Shown piece after piece: positions 19,100-28,028 of a stretch of DNA of 64,000 nucleotides (the first letter of the stretch is position 1; each line of letters opens with the position of its first letter). The DNA comes from Desulforhopalus sp. (GTDB taxonomy: Bacteria; Desulfobacterota; Desulfobulbia; Desulfobulbales; Desulfocapsaceae): contig JAOTRX010000005.1 of the NCBI GenBank assembly GCA_030247675.1, forward strand, positions 124,001 through 188,000, given 5' to 3'. Under the pieces are notes generated by a model. It saw only the letters and a program-made list of their open reading frames with translations, searched no databases and was not told where the DNA came from. The position numbers and the translations under genes were made by a program.

Positions 19100-19411
19100 T
19101 TATGCGGATATCGTTTCAATCGTCAAGGCAGTGTAGGATTGCCTGTGGCCTCTTTTTAAACGGTATCCTTGGCGTCGCTTTTTCTTGAAAACTATAACCT
19201 TCTTGGCTCTGCCCTGTTCAGCAATTTTGGCAGTTACCTTGGCGTTTTCGATAAGCGGCTGACCTACTTTGACATTTTCTCCGTCAACGATCATCAAAAC
19301 ATCGTTCAGGTCAACGCTCTCACCAATATCACCTTCAAGTTTTTCTACCCGAAGCTGATCACCACACGCTACCTGATACTGTTTCCCGCCGGTACGAACA
19401 ATCGCATACAT
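19100..19411 (-). CDS. rplU: 50S ribosomal protein L21
   Basis: L21 binds 23S rRNA near L20. The 103-residue protein begins MYAIVRTGGKQYQVACGDQL and ends with the basic KKRRQGYRLKRGHRQSYT region that contacts rRNA, both characteristic. It is the first gene of rplU-rpmA. A good sigma-70 promoter lies at 19481-19509, about 70 bases upstream, leaving a leader of roughly 60 bases. Confidence 0.97.
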   Translation of the reverse strand: MYAIVRTGGKQYQVACGDQLRVEKLEGDIGESVDLNDVLMIVDGENVKVGQPLIENAKVTAKIAEQGRAKKVIVFKKKRRQGYRLKRGHRQSYTALTIETISA

Positions 19412-19480
19412 ATGTAAACCTCTTTGAGTAAATCTTCACTATCTTTACCTAATACCTGAATAACATTACAAGAACGTGAC

Positions 19481-19509
19481 ATTTAACCATTTCGCATAGC
19501 TTTTGTCAA
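19481..19509 (-). promoter_or_regulatory. Sigma-70 promoter of rplU-rpmA
   Basis: On the minus strand TTGACA (19504-19509), a 17-base spacer and TTAAAT (19481-19486) form a near-consensus promoter. Transcription would start near 19474, giving a leader of about 60 bases before rplU. Confidence 0.7.
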
Positions 19510-19591
19510 CATATTTCAAATCACTCAAATGCTAATATTGACTGATTTATTGCTTTTTTGAGGGACCCGCAACAGAGTACCGACGAAACAG

Positions 19592-19636
19592 TATCTGACA
19601 ATGTCCGAGCCGCTTCGTGCAAGGCATTGTCAGATA
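19592..19636. repeat. 12-bp inverted repeat after the AP2-like gene
   Basis: TATCTGACAATG (19592-19603) and CATTGTCAGATA (19625-19636) are perfect complements separated by 21 bases. It begins 18 bases past the stop of the AP2-like gene and lies upstream of the rplU promoter. No T run follows on either strand, so it is either a non-canonical transcription stop or a protein-binding dyad. Confidence 0.5.
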
Positions 19637-19653
19637 ATCATAGCAGCAACAGG

Positions 19654-20100
19654 CTAACCGGCAAACTCCAGCCGCGATTTCTCCTTTTCTGCACGGATGA
19701 CACAGGCCCGTGCAAAAGCAGCCTTTTTCCCATGTTTGGCTATGGAAACTGAAGTTTTGCCTTGTTTCCCCTGATGAGTAACCCAACTCACCTCGTATCT
19801 ATTGAGTTTGTCGTTGAGCCGAACTCCAACAACACCTGTACTGGAATTGCTCACGGTAACCATATGCTTATTGGTCCGAATCTTCCCAAGTTTCTTCTCA
19901 GTCTTATCACGCCAGGAGATCGCTGAGAGCAAGCTTGAGTAGCGCCCACCACATTTTCTGTCGGAGAAAAACTTGGAGTGGGTTCTTCCGAGAAATCTGA
20001 CTCGAACATACCAGCCATGGGTTCTTTTTGACTCTTGATCAATCCTTGCTATATCTTTATGTTTTTCAAGGAGTATTTTTTGTTTCTTGTCGTCTTCCAT
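19654..20100 (-). CDS. AP2/ERF-like domain protein, probably DNA-binding
   Basis: 148 residues, strongly basic. Two halves each look like the three-strand AP2 plan. Residues about 28-72 contain HGWYVRVRF, then KFFSD-K-GGR and AISWRD. Residues about 88-145 contain TGVVGVRLN, NRYEVSWV, then a lysine-rich KTSVSIAKHGKKAAF and a helix, which is closer to classic AP2 (G-V-x-G-V-x-W ... F). AP2 domains in bacteria are known from homing endonucleases and stand-alone DNA-binding proteins. No nuclease domain is present. The gene stands alone between the rplU promoter and mazG; an inverted repeat follows it. Family call is moderate and any regulatory target is unknown. Confidence 0.6.
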   Translation of the reverse strand: MEDDKKQKILLEKHKDIARIDQESKRTHGWYVRVRFLGRTHSKFFSDRKCGGRYSSLLSAISWRDKTEKKLGKIRTNKHMVTVSNSSTGVVGVRLNDKLNRYEVSWVTHQGKQGKTSVSIAKHGKKAAFARACVIRAEKEKSRLEFAG

Positions 20101-20384
20101 AAAAGTACCTCAAAAAATGATTTTTTCACTATTGGACAACGGGGCCTTGAAGCCCTGATATTAAAGATGCCTCTTTAAACTGAACATTTCTCCAAACCAT
20201 GGTATGCTGTACAGGCATTTCGGTAAAACCTGACAACACACTCCAGCAGAGCTACTTAGTTGGTCAGGGGATCAAAGTCAACTGTTTTTTAGCCAAAAAT
20301 CAAAAAAACATATTGAATTTTCAACGCCTCCATCGTTTGTCCTGAGAATTATAACACTTTCCAATTCCTAACACTAATCATTCC
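20101..20384. other. Divergent intergenic region without a recognised gene
   Basis: This 284-base gap lies between the AP2-like gene (minus) and mazG (plus). I find no convincing small frame, RNA gene or strong promoter pair. It presumably holds promoters for both sides. Confidence 0.4.
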
Positions 20385-20768
20385 ATGAAAAACAACAATG
20401 CAGCACTACAAACTCTTTTTAATACTATCGGGACCCTTAGAGGTGCGCAGGGATGCCCTTGGGACAAAAAACAAACATGCTCCAGCCTTATCCAATACTT
20501 GCAATCGGAATGCGACGAGCTCATCGCGGCAATCGAAAACAATGATCATAAAAATATTTGTGAAGAACTTGGCGACGTCCTGTACGTCCTCATAATGATT
20601 TCGGCAATTAACAAGGACAAGGGGGTATTTGATTTTTCCGATGTCATACAGACAATTAATGAGAAGCTTATTCGGCGTCACCCTCATGTCTTTGCAGGTA
20701 AACCTTACGAAAGCGAGGAACAGCTTGCAGTCCAATGGCAGGAAATCAAGGCAAGTGAGAGAAAATGA
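20385..20768 (+). CDS. mazG: Short MazG nucleotide pyrophosphohydrolase
   Basis: Hydrolyses nucleoside triphosphates to monophosphates, a house-cleaning role. The 127-residue protein holds a single MazG domain, unlike the 263-residue two-domain E. coli enzyme. GCPWDKKQT near residue 24, the metal-binding ExxD helix pair (SECDELIAAI, EELGDVLYVL) and RRHPHVF match the N-terminal MazG half. The C-terminus ends in VQWQEIKASERK, where the two-domain enzyme would continue. There is no good ribosome site before the ATG. It stands alone upstream of the rpsF operon. Confidence 0.85.
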   Translation: MKNNNAALQTLFNTIGTLRGAQGCPWDKKQTCSSLIQYLQSECDELIAAIENNDHKNICEELGDVLYVLIMISAINKDKGVFDFSDVIQTINEKLIRRHPHVFAGKPYESEEQLAVQWQEIKASERK

Positions 20769-20893
20769 AATACCATTTGACACGACAAGATGTTTTCTGT
20801 ATTTTTAAAGGCTTTTATTGTCCGGCAGACTGAAATGGGTAATGGTTTGCTGTGAATTTTCTTTTTACCCTTCTCGCTCTCTAAATCTTTAAA

Positions 20894-20940
20894 CACATAC
20901 TGTGTGAGAGCCGAAACATACGCAGGCTAGCGCCTTCGTA
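20894..20940 (+). promoter_or_regulatory. Structured leader of the rpsF operon
   Basis: TACGCAGGC (20919-20927) and GCCTTCGTA (20932-20940) form a 9-bp stem with one mismatch and a TAGC loop. A smaller CACA/TGTG hairpin lies at 20894-20906, and the single strand between reads GAGCCGAAACA. S6 and S18 are known to repress their own operon through an mRNA element containing a conserved CCG. The CCG here, next to stems and 50 bases before rpsF, is compatible with that element but the match is not proven. Confidence 0.4.
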
Positions 20941-20969
20941 AACAACGTGAGTCCATGAGGAGGAACCAC

Positions 20970-21395
20970 ATGCGCAGGTATGAAACGATCTTTATTCTTC
21001 GCCCAGGTGCTGGAGAAGAAGAGATCAACAGAGTTGTTGGCAGTACCACCCAGATTATTCTTGATGCTCATGGCAGCATTATTGAATTGAACAAATGGGG
21101 TATGAAGAAACTTGCTTATCTTATTAAAAAAGAAAGCCTGGGATATTATGTTTTTTGTGACTTTGCCGGAACTCCTGAAGCGGTTGCTGAAATCGAACGA
21201 AAGTTTAGAATCGATGATCTGGTATTAAAATACATGACCATCAAAAAGTCCGCATCGATTACCGAGGAACAAATCCAGCAAGCAATTGCCGCAGTATCAG
21301 AAAGAGCAACTGCTGTTATCGATGATGAGAACTCCGAAGATCATGATTCTGAGCAACTGATCGAAGAACACGAAGAGGAAACTGACGAAGAGTAA
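20970..21395 (+). CDS. rpsF: 30S ribosomal protein S6
   Basis: S6 pairs with S18 on the 30S platform. The start at 20970 gives MRRYETIFILRPGAGEEEIN, the family's usual N-terminus, and is preceded by GGAGG at perfect spacing; an in-frame ATG five codons earlier overlaps that ribosome site. Residues 1-95 are the S6 fold. The C-terminal tail (about 110-141) is strongly acidic (DDENSEDHDSEQ and EEHEEETDEE), longer than in many S6 proteins and reminiscent of the glutamate tail added to E. coli S6 by RimK. It heads rpsF-rpsR-DUF2232-rplI. Confidence 0.95.
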   Translation: MRRYETIFILRPGAGEEEINRVVGSTTQIILDAHGSIIELNKWGMKKLAYLIKKESLGYYVFCDFAGTPEAVAEIERKFRIDDLVLKYMTIKKSASITEEQIQQAIAAVSERATAVIDDENSEDHDSEQLIEEHEEETDEE

Positions 21396-21435
21396 TGTCA
21401 GTTGAATCTTAATAATAATCCCCAGGAGAGTACAA

Positions 21436-21681
21436 ATGGCACAAAGACCACAGAAAAAGCTTTTTACACGGAAGAAAACCTGTAGATTTTGCGGCGACAA
21501 AGAACTGCAAATTGACTATAAAGATGTTAAAACACTACGGAATTTTGTATCTGAAAGAGGTAAGATCATTCCTCGAAGAATCATTGGAACCTGCGCCACC
21601 CATCAACGACAGTTGTGTGAAGCCATAAAACAGGCTCGGCAGATCGCCTTCTTGCCATATTCAGGCTCTGCACAAGGATAA
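21436..21681 (+). CDS. rpsR: 30S ribosomal protein S18
   Basis: S18 forms a dimer with S6 on the 30S subunit. The 81-residue protein has the zinc-type CRFC pair at residues 16-19, with further cysteines in [11 protein letters not shown], so it is probably a C+ form that binds zinc. [16 protein letters not shown] is the usual rRNA-binding segment. It lies 40 bases after rpsF with AGGAG before the start. Confidence 0.97.
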   Translation: MAQRPQKKLFTRKKTCRFCGDKELQIDYKDVKTLRNFVSERGKIIPRRIIGTCATHQRQLCEAIKQARQIAFLPYSGSAQG

Positions 21682-21709
21682 GGATGGAAACGGACAGAGA
21701 GGATTGATT

Positions 21710-22681
21710 GTGGTGACACAGGCTTTTGAACAGCCTAAAATCGGCAGAATTTTAACAACGGTTCTGCTTACTTCCTTAGCCTTAGTTCTCCCAGGAATCC
21801 AATTTTTTCTGTTCGGCTGGTCGTACATTTTTTTGCCACTAGTGGGATTTCTCATTTTTGGTAATTTCGGTTGGTACGCCGGGAAAAAAATAGTGCTTGT
21901 AGCGTTGGTGATTTCTCTTATTGCCAACCTATTTTTAGGGAGTTTCGATCTTTTCCTTTTTTCCTGTGCCATGCTTGCGCCGGGAATAGTTTTGCATAGA
22001 TCGGCAACGCGTGGTGATTCACCTGCGTTGAGTGGGTTTAAGGGGTGTTCGGCGCTCGTCGGCGGTTGGCTTCTTGTTGTGGCCTTTGCTTCCTTCGGCG
22101 CTGAGATTTCCGTTTACGGTCAGATGCTCCGCACTCTTGACCAAGCTCTCACCGAAACCTTGGAGCATTATCGAAAGAGTAGCGATTTTTCAGCGGATGC
22201 CCTTATCGTCGTTGAGACAACTGTTCACCAGATGAAACAGATTATCCCAATTATCCTTCCCGGAATATTGGGAGGAGTGGTGCTGATTGTCACCTGGATA
22301 ACGATGGTTCTCGGCAATTTTTTGATGAAAAAAACTGGCAACGTTAGGGTGTGGCCAAGTTTTCGTCAATGGCAATTGCCAGAAAAGCTTATTTGGACGG
22401 TTATTGGCATGGGAGCATGCATTCTAACACCCATTGAGCCTTTGCCGAAAATCGGTATCAACTGCATACTATTATTGTGTGTGGTTTATTGTTTTCAGGG
22501 ATTCTCAGTAACTGTGTTTTTCATGAACAAGTGGCAAGTGCCCCTGTTTATACGTTCATTTTTTTATGTTATGATCGTTTTTCAGTCGCTTGGCACATTG
22601 ATTCTTTTGCTTTTCGGCGTGGCGGACATCTGGGTTGATTTTCGCAAGTTGAAAACAAAAGCAGTAATTGGAAAAGATTAA
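21710..22681 (+). CDS. DUF2232 (YybS-like) integral membrane protein
   Basis: About 323 residues with eight or so hydrophobic segments spread over the length, so a polytopic inner-membrane protein. Proteins of the DUF2232/YybS family commonly lie between rpsR and rplI in deltaproteobacteria and near rplI-dnaB in Firmicutes, as here. Function is unknown. The start is probably GTG at 21710, six bases after AGAGAGGA; TTG at 21704 in the same frame overlaps that site. A seven-codon frame (ATG at 21684, stop TGA at 21705-21707) lies between rpsR and this start and may be chance. Confidence 0.7.
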   Translation: MVTQAFEQPKIGRILTTVLLTSLALVLPGIQFFLFGWSYIFLPLVGFLIFGNFGWYAGKKIVLVALVISLIANLFLGSFDLFLFSCAMLAPGIVLHRSATRGDSPALSGFKGCSALVGGWLLVVAFASFGAEISVYGQMLRTLDQALTETLEHYRKSSDFSADALIVVETTVHQMKQIIPIILPGILGGVVLIVTWITMVLGNFLMKKTGNVRVWPSFRQWQLPEKLIWTVIGMGACILTPIEPLPKIGINCILLLCVVYCFQGFSVTVFFMNKWQVPLFIRSFFYVMIVFQSLGTLILLLFGVADIWVDFRKLKTKAVIGKD

Positions 22682-22763
22682 ATCATTTATATGATAAGCT
22701 CTAAGATAATGCTGCAGTAGCCTTTCATTGCTTATAGAAATAGAGAAAAAAAGGAGTTTAAAA

Positions 22764-23216
22764 ATGGAACTCATCTTAAAAGAAACAATTAGTTCTCTTG
22801 GCCAGGAAGGCGAGATAGTGAAAGTAAAACCAGGCTACGGGCGCAATTATTTGTTGCCCCAGGGCAAAGCTGTCCTGGCAACTGCCAACAACCTGGCTGC
22901 TCTTGAAAAAAATAGAGCAGTTATATCGGCTCGTCTTGCCAAAGAACAGAAGATTGCCGAGGACCTCGCCAAGAAAATCTCAGGTCTTTCGATTGTCATC
23001 GAGCAACTTGCCGGTGACGATGAACGTCTTTTTGGTTCTGTCACCAGCGCCGATATATGTGCAAAATTAGCTGCCCTAGATGTTCATATCGATAAAAAGC
23101 AGGTCATCCTCGCCGAACCTATCAAAACCCTCGGGGTAGTTAAAGTTCAGATCAAGATCGGTTACAACGTAAATGCAGAGATTACTGTGAGTGTCGTATC
23201 GACCAAAGCGCAGTAA
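22764..23216 (+). CDS. rplI: 50S ribosomal protein L9
   Basis: L9 projects from the 50S subunit near L1 and helps reading-frame maintenance. The start at 22764 gives MELILKETISSLGQEGEIV, the canonical N-terminus, and has AAAGGAG upstream; an earlier in-frame TTG is rejected. The protein is 150 residues, with the N-terminal rRNA-binding domain (VKVKPGYGRNYLLPQGKA), a long connecting helix and the C-terminal domain (GSVTSADI). Two tandem terminator-like hairpins follow. Confidence 0.96.
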   Translation: MELILKETISSLGQEGEIVKVKPGYGRNYLLPQGKAVLATANNLAALEKNRAVISARLAKEQKIAEDLAKKISGLSIVIEQLAGDDERLFGSVTSADICAKLAALDVHIDKKQVILAEPIKTLGVVKVQIKIGYNVNAEITVSVVSTKAQ

Positions 23217-23222
23217 AGAACC

Positions 23223-23263
23223 AAATAATCTCTTCGACCAAACAGCGATCGAAGAGATTATTT
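23223..23263 (+). terminator. First of two tandem hairpins after rplI
   Basis: Bases 23223-23237 and 23249-23263 form a 15-bp perfect stem with an 11-base loop. It begins six bases after the rplI stop. The right arm ends ATTATTT, giving a modest T-rich exit. Confidence 0.7.
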
Positions 23264-23306
23264 AGTTCTTGCATCAACCGACCTGCTGTTTACAAAAGGT
23301 CCCATT

Positions 23307-23349
23307 AAACACACCTTGAGGCTTGACCTTAATGGTGTGTTTTTGTTTA
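23307..23349 (+). terminator. Second tandem terminator before dnaB
   Basis: AAACACACC (23307-23315) pairs with GGTGTGTTT (23334-23342), with some further pairing inside (TTGAGG with CCTTAA). TTTTTGTTT runs through and past the right arm. This is the better intrinsic terminator of the two and isolates dnaB from the ribosomal operon. Confidence 0.8.
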
Positions 23350-23433
23350 ATGGCCTATTCTACAGTCCTTCACCGATAGGGCATAATACACTCGCCACCC
23401 TCCGTTTCCATCTGAGATCAACACGCAAGAGCC

Positions 23434-24804
23434 ATGAATGAACTGAACAAGTCTCCCCTACCTGCCCGGATGCCACCGCAAAACATTGAGGCAGAACAGG
23501 CGGTTCTCGGCTCAATCCTTCTAAAGGCCGATGTGTTTGGCGTTGTCTTGGAGATTCTTAAAACCGGTGATTTCTACAAAGATGGCCACAGGCTTATCTA
23601 TGAGGCGATGATTGGGCTCTTTGAGAAAAATGAGCCCCTGGACCTGCTGACTGTCTCCAATCACCTTCGTGATATCAACAAGCTTGACCAGGCCGGAGGG
23701 CCAACCTATCTTGCCTCGCTTACCTCAATAGTTCCCGTAACCGCAAATATTACAAGCTACGCCAAGATCATCAGGGAAAAATCAATTCTCAGGCGGTTAA
23801 TATCGGTGAATACCGATATCGCGGCCCGCTGTTTCGAAGAACAAAACGATATTGATCTTCTGGTTGACAGAGCGGAACAAGCTATCTTTGATATTGCTGG
23901 TACCAAGGGTGATCAGAACTTCACGCCAGTAAAGGCTATTGTCCCCAAGGCCTTTGCGATGGTTGAGCAGCTGTATAAAAGAAAAGAACTGATTACCGGC
24001 GTTCCAACCGGATATATAGAAATTGACAGAATGACCGCTGGATTGCAACCATCTGATCTTATCATTATCGCCGCAAGACCATCCATGGGCAAGACCTCCT
24101 TTGCGATGAATATTGCCCAGCATGCCTCCCTTGTGGAAAAGACCGGTGTCGCCGTATTTAGCCTGGAAATGTCCAAAGAACAATTAGTTATGAGGTTGTT
24201 GAGTTCAGTTGGCAGAATTGACTCCCAACGCATACGTACCGGGAAACTGCGCAGTGAGGACTGGCCGAAGCTCACCAGGGCGGTCGGTATGCTCTCCGAG
24301 GCACCAATGTTTATCGATGACACCCCGGCTATTTCCGTCCTGGAGATGCGTGCTAAAATTCGGCGCCTCGCGTCTCAGCACGAAATCGGGTTAGTTATAG
24401 TTGATTATCTGCAGTTGATGCGAGGGCGTTCAGATATTGAAAACCGCACCCAAGAGATCAGTGAAATCTCCAGATCACTCAAGGCACTCGCCAAGGAGCA
24501 CCATGTGCCAGTTATTGCCTTATCACAGCTCAACCGTGGTCTTGAAAGCCGTACCGACAAAAGACCGATGATGGCTGATCTCCGGGAATCGGGTGCCATT
24601 GAACAAGATGCTGATGTTATTTGTTTTATTTACCGCGACGAAGTGTACAACAAGTCCGAGGATAATCCCGAAAAAGGGGTTGCCGAGGTTATTATCGGTA
24701 AACAACGTAACGGACCGACCGGGGTTACCAGATTGACTTTCATTAAGGAATTCACGATGTTTGAAAATATGAGCAATTTTGATGAGCCGGAAGGTTTCAA
24801 CTAA
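23434..24804 (+). CDS. dnaB: Replicative DNA helicase DnaB
   Basis: Hexameric 5'-3' helicase that unwinds DNA at the replication fork. The 456 residues carry the N-terminal collar domain (PPQNIEAEQAVLGSIL onward, about 15-120) and the RecA-like C-terminal domain. Walker A is AARPSMGKTSFAM with Lys220; Walker B is LVIVDYLQLM; the arginine-finger region is near IGKQRNGPTG. No intein is present. It lies behind two hairpins from rplI, so it is likely expressed from its own promoter in 23350-23433. Confidence 0.97.
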   Translation: MNELNKSPLPARMPPQNIEAEQAVLGSILLKADVFGVVLEILKTGDFYKDGHRLIYEAMIGLFEKNEPLDLLTVSNHLRDINKLDQAGGPTYLASLTSIVPVTANITSYAKIIREKSILRRLISVNTDIAARCFEEQNDIDLLVDRAEQAIFDIAGTKGDQNFTPVKAIVPKAFAMVEQLYKRKELITGVPTGYIEIDRMTAGLQPSDLIIIAARPSMGKTSFAMNIAQHASLVEKTGVAVFSLEMSKEQLVMRLLSSVGRIDSQRIRTGKLRSEDWPKLTRAVGMLSEAPMFIDDTPAISVLEMRAKIRRLASQHEIGLVIVDYLQLMRGRSDIENRTQEISEISRSLKALAKEHHVPVIALSQLNRGLESRTDKRPMMADLRESGAIEQDADVICFIYRDEVYNKSEDNPEKGVAEVIIGKQRNGPTGVTRLTFIKEFTMFENMSNFDEPEGFN

Positions 24805-24878
24805 TCCCCAAGAAGCGTGGATACCAACCTTTCTCCTGATATTCCCATCTACCAAAAAACGTATTTTGAGGTATGAAC

Positions 24879-27371
24879 ATGACCAGCGACAGTGGTGTTT
24901 CAAGTAAATATGATTTCAAAACCATAGAAAGAAAATGGCAGGCGCTATGGGAAGACGGTCAGATTTATCGAGTGGAAGAAGATGCCACAAAAGAGAAATA
25001 CTATGTCCTGGAGATGTTCCCCTACCCTTCCGGTCGCATTCACATGGGGCATGTCCGTAACTACTCGATTGGCGACGTGGTTGCACGATATAAAAGAATG
25101 CGCGGCTTCAATGTCTTGCATCCGATGGGCTGGGACGCTTTCGGTTTGCCAGCCGAGAATGCAGCCCAGAAAAACAACAGCCATCCGGCAACGTGGACCT
25201 ACGCCAATATCGATTACATGCGCAATCAACTGCGCCAGCTCGGTCTTTCCTATGACTGGAGCCGGGAGATTGCAACCTGCAACCCAAAATACTATCGTTG
25301 GGAGCAGCTCCTGTTCATTGAGATGTTTAACAAGGGGCTAGCCTATCAAAAAACCACAACCGTAAACTGGTGCGAATCCTGTCAAACGGTTTTGGCTAAC
25401 GAGCAGGTCATTGATGGCGCTTGTTGGCGCTGTGACGAACCGGTTTATCCTCGCAAAATGAACGGTTGGTTTTTCAAGATTACTCAATATGCCGATGAGT
25501 TATTAAACGATCTTGAGAAGTTGCCTGGCTGGCCAGAAAAAGTTCTCACAATGCAGAGGAACTGGATTGGCAAATCCACCGGGCTCACCTGCGATTTTCC
25601 GGTTGAAGATGCGGATTGCAAAATCTCCATTTTCACGACTCGCCCCGACACTATTTTTGGTGTCACCTTTATGTCGATTGCTCCGGAACATCCTTTGCTC
25701 GAAACTCTCATTTCCGGAACTGCAACCGCTGAAAAAGTAAGAGCATTCGCTTTACAAATTCAGATTGAGAAGCAACGTCGAGCACTCGACGAGGAACCAG
25801 AGAAACAAGGGATGTTCACCGGCCGGTATTGTCTCAATCCCTTTAATGGCCACAGAATTCCTATATACGTTGCTAATTTTGTCCTGATGGAATACGGCAC
25901 CGGGGCAGTCATGGCGGTGCCGGCGCATGACCAACGAGATTTTGAGTTCGCAAGAAAATATCAATTGCCGATCCTTCCGGTGGTTATTCCAGAGGGCCTG
26001 AGCATTAACCCGGAAACCATGGAGCAGGCCTCTACCGTACCCGGCATACTTGCTCATTCAGGAAAATTTACAGGGATGGATTCTCTGCAGGCCCAGAGCG
26101 CCATCATTGGATACGCTGAGGAAAACAAATTTGGTTCGGCCTATGTCACCTACCGATTGCGAGATTGGGGCATTTCTCGACAAAGATACTGGGGCGCCCC
26201 CATTCCGATGATCCACTGTGAAAACTGTGGTGTGCAACCGGTGCCGATAAACCTGCTGCCGGTTGTCCTGCCTGAGGATCCCGAGGCAGGGAGTGCCTGT
26301 CTCCCCTTGCACCAACGGCCGTCCTTTATTGCCACCGTTTGTCCGAAATGTGGCGGTCCGGCTCGGCGGGAAACCGACACCATGGATACCTTTATGGAGT
26401 CGTCCTGGTATTTTGCCAGGTTTGCTTGCCCGAGGCTGACGGAGCAGCCGCTTTCAGCTGCGCAAACAGCCTATTGGTTGCCGGTTGACCAGTACATTGG
26501 CGGGGTCGAGCACGCTATTTTACACCTCCTCTATTCCCGGTTTTTTACAAAAGTCTTGCGAGACCTCGGGCACCTGGCCGTCGATGAACCCTTCACCAAT
26601 CTCCTGACTCAAGGAATGGTCATCAAGGATGGTTCAAAGATGTCCAAGTCAAAAGGCAATGTTGTTGACCCAAATGATCTCATCCAGGAATACGGTGCAG
26701 ACACGGTTCGACTCTTCAGTCTCTTCGCCGCCCCGCCTGAACGAGATCTTGAATGGAGCGCCCAGGGTGTTGAGGGCTCATCGAGATTTCTCAATCGGGT
26801 CTATAGATTGATCATGTTTAATAAGGAGCAGTTTCTAGGATCTTCTTCATTCCCCCAAGACCTTGGCGCGGCGGGAAAGACTCTGCATCGAAAAATTCAC
26901 CAGACAATTAGACGGGTCACCGAAAGCATTGAACAAAACTTTCATTTTAATACCGCTATCAGCGCGATGATGGAATTGTTTAACGTCATTATAACAACAA
27001 CCGGCGAAAACAGCTCTGAAAAGGCTGAACCAGCCGTTGTCCGTGAAGCAGTATCCGTGCTCCTCCTTTTGCTTTCACCCATGGTTCCGCATTTCGCTGC
27101 TGAGATGTGGCAGCAGATCGGTAACAACGACTCCATCGAAAGTCGTCCCTGGCCGAAATTCGACGCCGATGCCGCCAAAGAAGACCTTCTGACTATTGTT
27201 CTGCAGATCAACGGCAAGGTGCGATCCCGCCTCCAAGTACCGGAAGATATCAGTGACGATGAACTCAAACAACTTGCCCTTGCCGACGATAACATTGGCA
27301 AATTTATCGAGAACAAGCCTATTAAAAAGACCATAGTCGTAAAGAAGAAACTTGTGAATATTGTTGTTTGA
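24879..27371 (+). CDS. leuS: Leucyl-tRNA synthetase
   Basis: Charges tRNA-Leu. The start at 24879 is seven bases after GAGG (24868-24871); the ATG two codons earlier overlaps that site and is less likely. The 830-residue protein has the class I HIGH motif as HMGH (His55-His58), the CP1 editing domain with [10 protein letters not shown] and [12 protein letters not shown], and KMSKS at Lys587-Ser591. Zinc-type cysteine pairs lie at CESC/CWRC and CPKC. The C-terminus ends in the [10 protein letters not shown] segment typical of bacterial LeuS. lptE follows 68 bases downstream, as in E. coli. Confidence 0.97.
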   Translation: MTSDSGVSSKYDFKTIERKWQALWEDGQIYRVEEDATKEKYYVLEMFPYPSGRIHMGHVRNYSIGDVVARYKRMRGFNVLHPMGWDAFGLPAENAAQKNNSHPATWTYANIDYMRNQLRQLGLSYDWSREIATCNPKYYRWEQLLFIEMFNKGLAYQKTTTVNWCESCQTVLANEQVIDGACWRCDEPVYPRKMNGWFFKITQYADELLNDLEKLPGWPEKVLTMQRNWIGKSTGLTCDFPVEDADCKISIFTTRPDTIFGVTFMSIAPEHPLLETLISGTATAEKVRAFALQIQIEKQRRALDEEPEKQGMFTGRYCLNPFNGHRIPIYVANFVLMEYGTGAVMAVPAHDQRDFEFARKYQLPILPVVIPEGLSINPETMEQASTVPGILAHSGKFTGMDSLQAQSAIIGYAEENKFGSAYVTYRLRDWGISRQRYWGAPIPMIHCENCGVQPVPINLLPVVLPEDPEAGSACLPLHQRPSFIATVCPKCGGPARRETDTMDTFMESSWYFARFACPRLTEQPLSAAQTAYWLPVDQYIGGVEHAILHLLYSRFFTKVLRDLGHLAVDEPFTNLLTQGMVIKDGSKMSKSKGNVVDPNDLIQEYGADTVRLFSLFAAPPERDLEWSAQGVEGSSRFLNRVYRLIMFNKEQFLGSSSFPQDLGAAGKTLHRKIHQTIRRVTESIEQNFHFNTAISAMMELFNVIITTTGENSSEKAEPAVVREAVSVLLLLLSPMVPHFAAEMWQQIGNNDSIESRPWPKFDADAAKEDLLTIVLQINGKVRSRLQVPEDISDDELKQLALADDNIGKFIENKPIKKTIVVKKKLVNIVV

Positions 27372-27439
27372 TACTAGTATGTTTGTACTATGAAAAAAGG
27401 TAACACAGAAGAATTGCTTATAATTAAAGGAGATGACAA

Positions 27440-27961
27440 GTGAAACCGGTTTATCGACTTTGTCTGCTGCTGAGTATTATCTTAGGCGTTGCTGCCTGCG
27501 GCTACCATAATCCGAACATTTATAATGGGCCCCACAAAAGCATCTATATTACAGAATGGAAGAACCGCACCAGTGAGCTTGGCTTAGACTCGAAAATCTA
27601 CAGGTCCATGACCAAATGGTTCCAAAAATCGGGATCTATTTCTACGGTCAGAAACAAAGAAGGCGCTGATTTAATTTTGGGCGGAGAAATTGTTTCTCTC
27701 GAATTACCAAGCCTTTCTTACGGTATAAACAGGTTAACCGCCGAGGTTAAGGTACGGCTTCGGGTTCGCTATATGGTAAAGGAAATTTCCACAAATAAAA
27801 TCCTCATCGACATACCCGATCAAATTTGGGAGGAGAGTTACTTGGTTTCAGCAAATGGCGCAGCGAATATGGATAACGAAGCCAAGGCCATAGATAAAAT
27901 TATCGAGGATCTCTCGCAAAAGATATATCAAAAAACGATCTCCGGAATACCAAAGCTCTAG
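27440..27961 (+). CDS. lptE: LPS-assembly lipoprotein LptE
   Basis: Outer-membrane lipoprotein that plugs the LptD barrel and helps insert LPS. A lipoprotein signal with lipobox VAAC precedes Cys20 and the typical CGYH start of the mature protein. The 173-residue length and the pattern K-S-I-Y-I-T-E-W-x-N-R-T fit LptE. The start is GTG with AAAGGAG seven bases upstream. Position after leuS supports the call. A 12-bp hairpin follows the stop. Confidence 0.88.
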   Translation: MKPVYRLCLLLSIILGVAACGYHNPNIYNGPHKSIYITEWKNRTSELGLDSKIYRSMTKWFQKSGSISTVRNKEGADLILGGEIVSLELPSLSYGINRLTAEVKVRLRVRYMVKEISTNKILIDIPDQIWEESYLVSANGAANMDNEAKAIDKIIEDLSQKIYQKTISGIPKL

Positions 27962-27980
27962 ATATTCTTTCCGATTTGCC

Positions 27981-28007
27981 GGGCAGAACAGGCTCCCTGT
28001 TCTGCCC
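27981..28007 (+). terminator. Hairpin terminator after lptE
   Basis: GGGCAGAACAGG (27981-27992) and CCTGTTCTGCCC (27996-28007) form a 12-bp perfect stem with a CTC loop, followed by TTCTT. It lies 20 bases after the lptE stop and only 21 bases before dusB, so it may attenuate transcription into dusB. Confidence 0.7.
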
Positions 28008-28028
28008 TTCTTGCCTCTGTTCCCTCCC

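Noticed and set aside
20240..20300. GTTGGTCAGGGG-like stretch considered as part of a tRNA
   Set aside because: No anticodon arm, T-arm consensus or acceptor pairing around it.
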